NCBI GenBank assembly: GCA_046330435.1
Contig: JAXLST010000016.1
Coordinates: 67,042 to 131,041, forward strand
Reading direction: 5' to 3'
DNA: 64,000 bases
Origin: Ga0077560 sp046330435
GTDB taxonomy: Bacteria > Actinomycetota > Thermoleophilia > Miltoncostaeales > Miltoncostaeaceae
Below the pieces are notes generated by a model. The model had not been told where the DNA came from. It saw only the letters and a program-made list of their open reading frames with translations, and made no database searches. Below, piece by piece: positions 1 to 7,254 of this stretch (its first letter is position 1; the number at the start of each line of letters is the position of its first letter). A program made the translations under genes and the position numbers.

Positions 1-595
1 CCCCGTCGATCTGTCGCCCGTCGCGGGTGCGTTCCCACACCGCTTGTTCGAGGGCATACAGGGCGAGGTCGGTGCGCAGCGACCGGGATGCCTGCCACCC
101 GACGATCCGGCGGCTGAATGCGTCGATGACAAACGCGACATAGACGAACCCTGACCAGGTCCGCATAGGTCAGATCCGCGACCCACAGCCGGTTCGGGCC
201 CGTGACCCGGAAGTTGCGATCAACCAGGTCCCGCGGTCGCTCACATGATGGGTCCGGGGTGGTGGTGCGCCACCGCCGGCCGCGTACCGCACCGCGGATG
301 CCGTGGGCGCGCATCAGCCGTTCGATCGTGCAGCGGGCGACGGGTGTGCCCTCCCGGTTGATCTGGGCCCACCTTGCGGGCCCCATAGACCCCGTAGTTC
401 TCGGCATGGACCCGACCGATCACCCGCACCAGCTGCCCGTCGCGCACCGCCCGCGCTGATGGGCCACGGCGTTGGCAGCCCAGTAGGTCGATGGGGCGAA
501 CTGCAGCACCCTGCAGATCGGCTCGACCCCGAACACCTGGCGGTGCGTGTCGATAAAGGCGATCACCGCTTGGGGCCGTCGAGCTCGGCCGCGAA
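1..595 (-). pseudogene. IS3-family transposase OrfB, DDE integrase core (partial, frameshifted)
   Basis: Pieces of the OrfB catalytic domain can be read on the minus strand in shifting frames: AFIDTHRQVFGVEPICRVLQ near 560-490, then LWVADLTY near 190-165 holding the first catalytic Asp, then FVIDAFSRRIVGW near 145-105 holding the second. The third catalytic acid would lie beyond the left end of the window. There is an indel between the first two Asp motifs (about 165-150) and others upstream. The protein would be the DDE strand-transfer subunit of an IS3 transposase, but as it stands it cannot be made. Confidence 0.75.
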
Positions 596-887
596 GAAAC
601 CGATGCCGCCTTGAGGATCTCGTTGGCCCGGCGCAGCTCGTTGACCTCACGCTCCAAGGCCCGCAGCCGCTCCCGCTCATCCGAGCTCAGCCCGCCACGG
701 ACCCCGTGATCGATCTCGTGCTGGCGGACCCACCCCCGCACCGTTTCGGGTGAGGGCCCCAACTTCTCGGCGACCGAACAGATCGCCCCCACTGCGAGCC
801 ATGGCTTGGGGTGGCCTCCAGCACCATCCGCACCGCCCGCTCACGAAGCTCCGCCGGGTACCTGCCCGGCCGCCGCTGATCAGACAT
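596..887 (-). pseudogene. IS3-family transposase OrfA (frameshifted)
   Basis: The ATG at 887 has GGAGG nine bases upstream. The protein begins with a typical IS3 OrfA helix-turn-helix (MSDQRRPGRYP, then AELRERAVRMVLEA). It loses frame in the five-base C run at 786-790 and resumes in the next frame with AEKLGPSPETVRGWVRQ and a leucine-zipper-like stretch ending NEILKAAS. Normal OrfA proteins are about 95-100 residues and bind the terminal repeats. In an intact element OrfA is fused to OrfB by programmed -1 frameshifting. The homopolymer break could be a mutation or a sequencing error. Confidence 0.75.
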
Positions 888-935
888 GCGCTCATCCTCC
901 TCAAGGAAAAGCGCCTCCACCAAACCCGGGGCGGT

Positions 936-1700
936 TCACAACTGGTTCCAGCTGACGTAGGTGACGTGTCCACGGCGCAGTTGCTCGTGCAGCCAGTCAC
1001 CGAGCACCAGCATCCCGCGGTGCGCTGACCGGCCGGGGCGGTCGCGCTCACCGCGCTCCCAACGGTCGAGGAGTCCGAACGTGTCGATCCGGACCTCGCG
1101 CAGGCGGGCGTTGAACACGCGGGCCCGGAACGTCGCCTGGGTCAGGGAATCCACCGCCCGGGCCAGCTCGGTGCTGGCCCCGCCGCCGCGACGCCACCCC
1201 AGGTCATCCGCCAGGCCAGCGAGGGTGAACGGGACATGCCGGGCATCCGGGGTCCCGAGCTCCCGCCACCGCGAGCACACCCACACCAGCACATCGAACG
1301 ACACGCCACCCAGGGGTGGTCCGGGGTCGATGCGCTCCACCAATCCCAGGCGATCGTGAGTGGCGATCAGCTCGACGATGCCGGTGCCGTAGCTGGCCCC
1401 GGGGTGCCACAGGCCCTTGCGGGCCAGGTTGCTCTCGATGCAGGCCCGGTCACTGGCAAGCCGCGTCCGTGCATCGCCCGGCGGGCCCACCGGGGCCGGG
1501 GTTGGTGCCGCTGGTTCGGGGGCCGCGTGTGCCTGTGAGGCCGCCATTGCGCGCAGCACCAGGTCCCGCAGATCCGGGTCCTCAGGGAGCTCGATGGCGG
1601 CAACCGCTGCCCCGCTCACCTCCCAATCCAGGGCCGAGAATGGCGGACGCGGCAGGCCGGGGGTGGTAACAGGGTGGTAACTCGACCCACCGAGACCCAC
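936..1700 (-). pseudogene. Rep-like protein, N-terminal part, truncated by the IS
   Basis: This is the left copy of a duplicated gene. From the start to about residue 250 it closely matches the complete paralogue at 17366-18430, sharing ELPEDPDLRDLVLRAMAA, a GGVSFDVLVWVCSRWRELGT block and a winged-helix-like LADDLGWRRGGG segment. The domain pattern resembles RepA-type plasmid initiators with a winged-helix fold. Homology ends near position 940, exactly at the IS3-family element, and the stop codon (936-938) is the terminal TGA of the IS itself. The first residues overlap GGTGGTAAC repeats, so the true start may be further in. Function as a replication or excision protein is inferred from fold and context. 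Confidence 0.65.
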
Positions 1701-1775
1701 CGAAACCGGAGGCCCCAGCCGAGGGGCGAAAACCGCTCAGATGGGGCGGTTTGCTTGACCCACCGAGACCCACCG
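1662..1775. repeat. Repeat module beside the left tRNA fragment
   Basis: GGTGGTAAC occurs twice, at 1662-1670 and 1674-1682. The 19-bp sequence GACCCACCGAGACCCACCG then occurs at 1684-1702 and again at 1757-1775. The same arrangement is found at 18392-18505 beside the second tRNA fragment. Such conserved direct repeats between a Rep-like gene and a tRNA attachment core would suit binding sites for a recombinase, excisionase or initiator. Which protein binds cannot be told from sequence. Confidence 0.6.
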
Positions 1776-1791
1776 GCATCCGCCGGGGCTC

Positions 1792-1833
1792 CTTTTAATC
1801 CCAAGGTCACAGGTTCGAGCCCTGTACGGCCCA
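1792..1833 (+). repeat. tRNA-Lys(TTT) 3'-end fragment, attachment-site copy 1
   Basis: The 42 bases run from an anticodon loop CTTTTAA (anticodon TTT) through the 3' anticodon strand and variable loop to a well-paired T arm (ACAGG-TTCGAGC-CCTGT) and the acceptor 3' strand ACGGCCC plus discriminator A. The sequence upstream does not pair with it, so this is not a complete tRNA gene. A near-identical fragment lies at 18522-18563 in the same orientation. tRNA 3' ends are the usual attachment cores of integrative elements, so this is interpreted as an att site. Confidence 0.75.
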
Positions 1834-1882
1834 TGCCCAGAACGGCCTGAACAAGCGGTTCTCGCGCCACAGCAGGTGGACG

Positions 1883-1914
1883 CCAAACCCTCAGGTGGTA
1901 ACACGAGGGTTTGG
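1883..1914. repeat. 10-bp perfect inverted repeat around GGTGGTAAC
   Basis: CCAAACCCTC (1883-1892) and GAGGGTTTGG (1905-1914) are perfect inverted copies with a 12-base spacer containing GGTGGTAAC (1894-1902), the same nonamer that is doubled beside the Rep genes. It lies 50 bp inside the element from the tRNA fragment and downstream of the histidine kinase gene. No T run follows on either strand, so a recombinase or initiator binding site is more likely than a terminator. The stretch 1834-2004 holds no gene. Confidence 0.5.
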
Positions 1915-2004
1915 ATCTCGTGTGAACCGCCAGCCATGCGCTTCCACGTAGGTACGTATCCACGTGGCCGATCCGGTGGTCGCGATCCAGCGTCGGGCGA
2001 CCGG

Positions 2005-3423
2005 TCAGGTGGCGATGCCCTGACTTCCGCCACGAGAGCCGCCCGCCTCGGCTGCCGCTGCCCGAGGCCGCGTCGCCCCCGCCCCGGTGCGCCGGGGCAG
2101 GCGGACCTCGAATCGCGTGTCGCGGTCGCCCGCGGTGAGGGTGAGCGTGCCGCCCATCTGCTCGGTCAGCTGCCGGGCGATGGTGAGACCCAGCCCGAGA
2201 CCGTCCCCACCGGAGGCGCGAGCGTTCGTGCCGCGGAAGAACCGCTCGAACACCCGCTGCGCCTCGGGACCCTCGAGCGTACCTCCCTCGTCATGGACCG
2301 ACAGGTATGCGGCGTCATGCTCCGACCGGGTCTCCACCGTGACGATGGTCCCCGCGGGCGCGTACTTGGCGGCGTTGGTGATGAGGTTGGTGATCACGCG
2401 GTCCAGGGCCAGCGGGTCGGCCTGCACGGGGGCCGCGGCGAGTCGCTCCACGACGGTGAGGTCGCGTTGCTCGAGCATGGACCGGGTCGCATCCGTGGCG
2501 TGCGCGGCGGCCTCGGCGAGGTCCAGCGACTCGGGGTGGAGGACCGTCGCCTCGGCCTGTTCCTGGGCCAGTTGCTCGATCTCTCCGATGAGCCGGCCCA
2601 GGCGCAGGGTCGTCGCGTGCAGCGCCGCGATGTTCTGATCGCCCGGGTCGAGGATCCCGTCCTGGATGGCCTCGAGGCGGCTCTGGATGAGCATCACCGG
2701 GGTGCGCAGCTCATGCGCGAGGTCCTGGGCCAGCTGATGGCGGGCGTGCCGCTGCCGCTCCAGGTCCGTCGCCAGCCGTTGCAGCGACTCCCCCACCTGG
2801 CGGAGCTCCGGTGGGCCCTGCGAGGGGGCGCGGGGGTGGCCTCCGGGGCTGCGCAGGGTGCGTGCGAACGCGGCCATCCGGTCCATCGGGCGAGCGAGCC
2901 ATGCCGCGGTGATCACCCCGACGATCGCCGCGACGGCAGCCGCGATCAGCGCGGCGATCAGGTGCAGGCGGTCCAGCCGTGAGGCGAAGCGCTCGTCGGT
3001 CGGGGTCCGCACCGCCGCGGGGAACGCGAACGCCTCGAGGCGGGCGACGATGGTTCCGGTCGAATCCCGCACGTCCCCGGCGTACACCGAGGTGAGTTCC
3101 CGACCGGTCTCGGCCTTGGTGGTGTCCAACAGGGTCCGGCCGTCGGCCGCGGTGAGCCGGTAGTCGTAGCCGGTGACCGCCAGGTCGTGGGCGAGCAGGT
3201 CGAGGCTGCGGGGCGTCCACCGGTTCCCCGCCTGCCCGTAGGTGTCCTGCGTGGCCGTGAGCGCAGCCCGCCCGGCGTCGGTGGCCCGGTCCCGCAGGTA
3301 GGTGTCCAGGGTCTCGTGCAGGCCGTGGGAGGTCAGGATCGAGGTGACCGCCGCGGTGATCGCCACCACCGCGACGAATGCCAGGACCAGGCGGGCCCTG
3401 AGGGAGGGGTGGCGGATGCTCAT
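2005..3423 (-). CDS. Sensor histidine kinase of a two-component system
   Basis: This is a 472-residue membrane sensor kinase. An N-terminal membrane helix (about residues 9-29), an extracytoplasmic sensor region (about 30-150) and a second helix (about 155-178) lead into a HAMP-like linker. The HisKA H-box follows with AHELRTP, then the N-box NLITNAAKYAP and a G-box with GDGLGLGLTIARQL. It should autophosphorylate on the H-box His and pass phosphate to the regulator encoded just upstream. Its ATG overlaps the regulator stop in an ATGA junction, so the two are translationally coupled. The copper-related neighbours suggest a metal-sensing or envelope-stress role, but the ligand is not visible. 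Confidence 0.9.
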   Translation of the reverse strand: MSIRHPSLRARLVLAFVAVVAITAAVTSILTSHGLHETLDTYLRDRATDAGRAALTATQDTYGQAGNRWTPRSLDLLAHDLAVTGYDYRLTAADGRTLLDTTKAETGRELTSVYAGDVRDSTGTIVARLEAFAFPAAVRTPTDERFASRLDRLHLIAALIAAAVAAIVGVITAAWLARPMDRMAAFARTLRSPGGHPRAPSQGPPELRQVGESLQRLATDLERQRHARHQLAQDLAHELRTPVMLIQSRLEAIQDGILDPGDQNIAALHATTLRLGRLIGEIEQLAQEQAEATVLHPESLDLAEAAAHATDATRSMLEQRDLTVVERLAAAPVQADPLALDRVITNLITNAAKYAPAGTIVTVETRSEHDAAYLSVHDEGGTLEGPEAQRVFERFFRGTNARASGGDGLGLGLTIARQLTEQMGGTLTLTAGDRDTRFEVRLPRRTGAGATRPRAAAAEAGGSRGGSQGIAT

Positions 3424-4116
3424 GCGTCCTCGAACCGGTAGCCCGCGCCGTAGACGGTGCGAAGGAGCCCTGACGCACCGTCGATGCGCGCGTCGAGTTT
3501 GCGGCGGATGTTCTTGACGTGGGCGTCGATCGTGCGGTCGCCCGCGCCGGCCTCGGCACCCAGGGCGACCTCCCGCAGTTCCTCACGGGACCGCAGCCGC
3601 CCCGCGGGCCGCACGAGCGCCGCGAGGACCCGGAACTCGGTGGCGGTGAGGTCCAGGTCCTGCCCGGCCAGGCGTGCGCGCATCTGGCCGAGGTCCACCT
3701 CCAGACGCCCGCCGTCGAGCACCAGCACGTCAGCCGGTGGGATGCCCTCGCCCCCGGCGCGACGCATCACCGCCCGCGCCCGCGCCACGAGCTCGCGCGG
3801 TGAGAACGGCTTGACCAGGTAGTCGTCGGCGCCCAGCGCCAGCCCGCGCAGACGGTCGGTCTCCGCGGACCGCGCGGTGAGCATCGATGATCGGCACGTC
3901 GGAGGTGCGCCGGATCGTCGCGCACACCTGCTCGCCCGGGATGTCGGGGAGCATCAAATCCAGGACCACCAGGTCCGGCGGTTGCAGTGCGATGACATCG
4001 AGTGCGCGCTGCCCGGTCGCCGCCTTGCGGACGGTGAAGTCCGCGCGCGCCAGGTACGCCGAGGCGATCTCGAGGATCTCGGGCTCATCGTCGACGATCA
4101 GGACGGACCAGGGCAT
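3420..4116 (-). pseudogene. OmpR-family response regulator, one-base frameshift
   Basis: The receiver domain starts MPWSVLIVDDEPEILE and reads normally to SDVPII. It is then thrown out of frame by one extra G near 3886. In the next frame it resumes with MLTARSAE, the conserved Lys in DDYLVKPFSPREL and a complete winged-helix DNA-binding domain ending RTVYGAGYRFEDA. Removing one base gives a normal regulator of about 231 residues. The ATG at 4116 is chosen because GGAGG lies nine bases upstream, whereas the alternative at 4125 abuts it. It is coupled to the kinase at 2005-3423. The single break could be a sequencing error or a real inactivation. Confidence 0.85.
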
Positions 4117-4348
4117 TGGGTGCATCCTCCCGCGCGCCGGGCGGGGGCGCCCGGCGTTCCGGCCCCCATTCTCGGGCGCAATCGCGAAGGCAATGTGAAG
4201 ACGGGCTCGTCCGGGGACGCGAAACGCCGTCGACACGGTCGGACGTTCCTTGAAGCGACCCGGCGGGCGCGGGACATTGAGGTGCGGCGGCCGGATGGCC
4301 GTCGGCCCGCGGTGATGCGGTGCGTGTAGTCGGGTGAGGGGAGCGGGT

Positions 4349-5032
4349 GTGACGCGGAACAGGCTCGTCGGAATCCTTGTGATCGCCGTCCTCGCGATCG
4401 CCGCGGGGGTGGGGTTCGCCGTCACCCGGGGCGGTGACCACGGGGCCGGTCACATGAACGGCAACGGCATGAACGCGCACGACATGTCCGGATCGACCGG
4501 GGCCGCATGGTCGGGCCCGATGATGGACATGGGCGGCATGCCCGGCATGACCATGGACGCCGACAACGTCATGGCCATGAGCGATCAGGCCTTCCTGGCG
4601 ATGATGATCCCCCACCACCAGATGGCGGTGGACATGGCTCGCATCGAACTCAAGCGCGGCAAGGATCCCGAGGTCCTCAAGATGGCCCGGGCGGTCGTCA
4701 CCGATCAGGAGGGCGAGATCAGCCAGATGCAGGGCTGGTACCGAAGCTGGTTCGGTGAGGACCCGCCGCAGGTCCCGATGTCCGGTTCGATGATGATGAT
4801 GGGGATGTCGATGGACATGGGCGAGCTTGAGTCCACCAAGGAACCGGACCGGGTGTTCCTGCGCATGATGATTCCCCACCACGCCGGGGCCCTGTTGATG
4901 GCCGATGCGGTCCTCGCGGGTGACCCCCGCAACGAGGTGGCGGACCTCGCCAGGCGCATCGTCGCCGCCCAGAGCAACGAGATCGGCGACATGCAGCGCG
5001 TCCGCGAACGGATCGCCCCTCCCCTTGGCTGA
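4349..5032 (+). CDS. DUF305 family exported Met/His-rich protein
   Basis: This is a 227-residue exported protein with an N-terminal membrane anchor or signal (about residues 5-25). A His/Met-rich linker is full of HM, NGM and GGMPGM runs. Two DUF305 halves follow, each with the motif MMIPHH (HHQMAVDMA in the first, HHAGALLMA in the second). DUF305 proteins are ferritin-like helical bundles often encoded with copper-resistance genes. The Met and His richness fits extracytoplasmic copper binding, which is inferred. GTG 4349 is preferred over GTG 4334 because GAGGGGAG sits five to six bases before it. The gene is divergent from the regulator at 3420-4116. Confidence 0.85.
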   Translation: MTRNRLVGILVIAVLAIAAGVGFAVTRGGDHGAGHMNGNGMNAHDMSGSTGAAWSGPMMDMGGMPGMTMDADNVMAMSDQAFLAMMIPHHQMAVDMARIELKRGKDPEVLKMARAVVTDQEGEISQMQGWYRSWFGEDPPQVPMSGSMMMMGMSMDMGELESTKEPDRVFLRMMIPHHAGALLMADAVLAGDPRNEVADLARRIVAAQSNEIGDMQRVRERIAPPLG

Positions 5033-5951
5033 GCCTCCGCACTCACGGCTCGCACCCGGCCCCCCGGGCCGCTCCCGCCACGCCCGGCACCGGGCGCCGG
5101 TGCTGGCGGTCGCGACGCTTACCGCCGCCGCGCTGGTCGCCGCCGGCTGCGGAGGGTCCGATGCCGCGGCGCCGCCGGCGGGCGTGCCTGCCGACGACCC
5201 GGGTGTGATCCATGTGCATGCGGTCGCGGTCGACCCCGCCGACCAGGCGGTGCTGCTCGCGACGCACACCGGCCTGTTCCGGCTACCGGCGGGAGTCTCC
5301 CGCCCCGAGCTGGTCGGGACCCTCCGGCAGGACACCATGGGATTCACGGTGGTCGGCGCGGGCCGCTACCTGGGCTCCGGCCACCCCGACATACGGACCG
5401 GGCAGCCGCCGCTGCTGGGACTCATCGCCAGCGGCGACGGCGGACGCACGTGGTCTCCGGTGTCCCTGGCGGGAACGGTGGACTTCCACATCCTGCGCGC
5501 CGCGGGCGCCCGGGTGGTCGGCATGGACTCCCAGACCGGCAAGGTGCTGGTGAGCGACGACTCCGGCAAGCGCTGGACCCGGCATGCCCCGCCCGGGGAC
5601 CTGGTCGACCTGGTGCTCGACCCCGCCGATCCCGACCGGTTCGTGGCCTCGACCACCACCGGACTGGTCGCCTCCGCCGATGCGGGACGCACCTGGGCGC
5701 GGCTGGCGGACGGTCCCGGCTATCTGGCGTGGCCCCGCGGCGGGCCGCTGTTCCGGCTTGCCCCGGATGGCCGGCTCGCCGCGAGCACCGACGCCGGGCG
5801 GACCTGGAGGGAGCGCGGGACGATCGGCGGTGAGCCGTCGGCGTTCAGCGCCGCCGACGCGGACCGGCTGCTGGCGACCCTCCACGAGGGAGCGCTCATG
5901 GAGTCGCGGGACGGCGGTGCGACATGGTCGACGCTCGCCGAGTTGGAGTGA
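5025..5951 (+). CDS. F510_1955-type BNR-repeat lipoprotein
   Basis: An in-frame TTG at 5025 overlaps the DUF305 stop by eight bases. It gives an Arg/His-rich n-region, a hydrophobic core and a lipobox (LVAAGC), so the mature protein should be a lipid-anchored exoprotein of about 270 residues. Repeated Asp-box-like motifs (SGDGGRTW, SDDSGKRW, SADAGRTW, STDAGRTW, SRDGGATW) mark a BNR/sialidase-type beta-propeller. The family is commonly annotated as F510_1955 family glycosylhydrolase and is often seen beside DUF305 and copper genes. Catalysis is unproven. The start is uncertain, with GTG 5100 as an alternative. The end lies three bases from the convergent NlpC gene. Confidence 0.8.
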   Translation: MAEPPHSRLAPGPPGRSRHARHRAPVLAVATLTAAALVAAGCGGSDAAAPPAGVPADDPGVIHVHAVAVDPADQAVLLATHTGLFRLPAGVSRPELVGTLRQDTMGFTVVGAGRYLGSGHPDIRTGQPPLLGLIASGDGGRTWSPVSLAGTVDFHILRAAGARVVGMDSQTGKVLVSDDSGKRWTRHAPPGDLVDLVLDPADPDRFVASTTTGLVASADAGRTWARLADGPGYLAWPRGGPLFRLAPDGRLAASTDAGRTWRERGTIGGEPSAFSAADADRLLATLHEGALMESRDGGATWSTLAELE

Positions 5952-5954
5952 CCC

Positions 5955-7157
5955 TCAGGGGCGGACGGCGCCCTGGTAGTCGCTGCGCCCGCCGATCGAG
6001 CTGATCTTCACCACGTCCCCGGTGTGGGGCGCGTGGATCATCTGCCCGCCGCCAATGTAGATCCCCATGTGTCCCAGGTCAGGGCGGAAGAACACCATGT
6101 CCCCCGGCTGTAGGTCACCGGATTGGACGTGGGGGAACGCCGACCAGATCGCCCCTGTGTAGTGCGGGACCGACTTGCCGATCTTCGCGTACACGTAGCT
6201 GGCGAGGCCCGAGCAGTCGAACCCCGAGGGTGACGCTCCTCCCCAGACGTAGGGGACCCCCAGGTACCGCATCGCGATCGCAACGACCGCCGCGTTGGGA
6301 TTGCCGGCCGACGCGGCCGGTGCGGGTGACGACGGCGCGGATCGGGCGGGCTCCGGATCGGCGGAGGTCGTTGTGCCGTTCTGGGGGAGGTCAGGGGCAG
6401 GGGCGCCCGGGGAGGCCGCTGGCGGTGTGGTCCGGGTGACGGCGCGCTGGGCGGCCAGCGCGCGCTGACGCTCCTGTTCGGCGACCCGGCGCTCGCGTTC
6501 CCGTTCGGCGGCGACGGCCTCCCGGAGATCCGCACGGGCACCTGCAAGCAATGCTTGGCGGCGGGAGAGGGTCGCCAGGACCGCATCCCGGCGACGCTGC
6601 GCCTCGGCCTGCGCATCCCTGGCGGTGGCCCGATCGGCGATCAACTGACCTCGGGCCCGTTCCAGCCTGCCCAGGGCCCCTCGGATTCCGGATACCACCG
6701 CCGCGTCACGTTGTCCGATGCGCTCCATCAGCCGGGCGGTGTCGACCGCCGAGGTGATGCTGCCGCTCTGCAGCAGCAGCTCGACCGGTGAGGGCGTAGG
6801 CCGGGCGTAGATGTCGCGCATACGGCCGGCGAGAACCACGCGTGCCCGGGTCAGCTGGGCCTGGGAGCGGGTGATCAGGTCGGTATTGCGGCGGATTCGG
6901 TCCTCCGCCTGCCCGAGCCGCCAGCGTGCGCCGTTGTAGGCCTCGGTGGCGTTCTCCGCCTCGATGTCGGCCTGTTCGAGCTGGGCCTGGAGGCGCTCGA
7001 CCTCCGAGCGCGCATCCTGCACCGAGGGCTGACCAAAGAGCGGGACGACCGCTGCGGCAGAGCCCGCAAGTCCCAGGGCCATGATCAGCTTCAGGGCCCG
7101 GAGCGGTGACGGTCCGCGCTGCCCGGGCCCTGAACTCTCCCTGACGGTCGCGGGCAC
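5955..7157 (-). CDS. NlpC/P60 (C40) peptidoglycan endopeptidase with coiled-coil
   Basis: An export signal (ALKLIMALGLAG region) is followed by a long coiled-coil (about residues 50-235) of the RipA/CwlO kind. A Pro/Ala/Ser-rich linker leads to a C-terminal NlpC/P60 domain. The catalytic Cys is in GFDCSGLASYVY, the His in PDLGHMGIYIGG and a further His in IHAPHTGD. Such enzymes cut D-Glu to diamino-acid bonds in cell-wall stems, and the coiled coil usually restrains the catalytic domain. The start is unsure: GTG 7157 gives a charged leader, whereas ATG 7082 gives a shorter one. Why a wall hydrolase sits in a copper island is unclear. Confidence 0.88.
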   Translation of the reverse strand: MPATVRESSGPGQRGPSPLRALKLIMALGLAGSAAAVVPLFGQPSVQDARSEVERLQAQLEQADIEAENATEAYNGARWRLGQAEDRIRRNTDLITRSQAQLTRARVVLAGRMRDIYARPTPSPVELLLQSGSITSAVDTARLMERIGQRDAAVVSGIRGALGRLERARGQLIADRATARDAQAEAQRRRDAVLATLSRRQALLAGARADLREAVAAERERERRVAEQERQRALAAQRAVTRTTPPAASPGAPAPDLPQNGTTTSADPEPARSAPSSPAPAASAGNPNAAVVAIAMRYLGVPYVWGGASPSGFDCSGLASYVYAKIGKSVPHYTGAIWSAFPHVQSGDLQPGDMVFFRPDLGHMGIYIGGGQMIHAPHTGDVVKISSIGGRSDYQGAVRP

Positions 7158-7254
7158 CGGGCCAACGTATGGCCGGTGCCCGCGGGATCCAACCGGCGTC
7201 CGGCGCTCGGCTTGCGGATTGGCCCGACGGTCGGTCCGGTCATTCACACCGCAT

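Larger units (their letters stand above)
1..938 (-). mobile_element. IS3-family insertion sequence, partial and degenerate
   Basis: The right end is visible at 931-938, where the minus strand begins TGAACCGC followed by CCGGG, the typical TGA-type terminal repeat of IS3-family elements. Reading leftwards there is a helix-turn-helix orfA and then an orfB with an integrase core. The left end lies outside the window. Several reading-frame breaks show that this copy is no longer functional without correction. The element sits inside the 3' part of a Rep-like gene, whose homology to its intact paralogue (17366-18430) stops at the element's edge. No target-site duplication can be checked because only one end is present. 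Confidence 0.85.

Noticed and set aside
1883..1914. Rho-independent terminator for the first two-component pair
   Set aside because: No T run follows the stem on either strand, and the loop carries the GGTGGTAAC motif shared with the att modules.
7158..7254. c-di-AMP (ydaO) riboswitch before the NlpC/P60 gene
   Set aside because: The interval is under 100 bases and lacks recognisable conserved ydaO segments.
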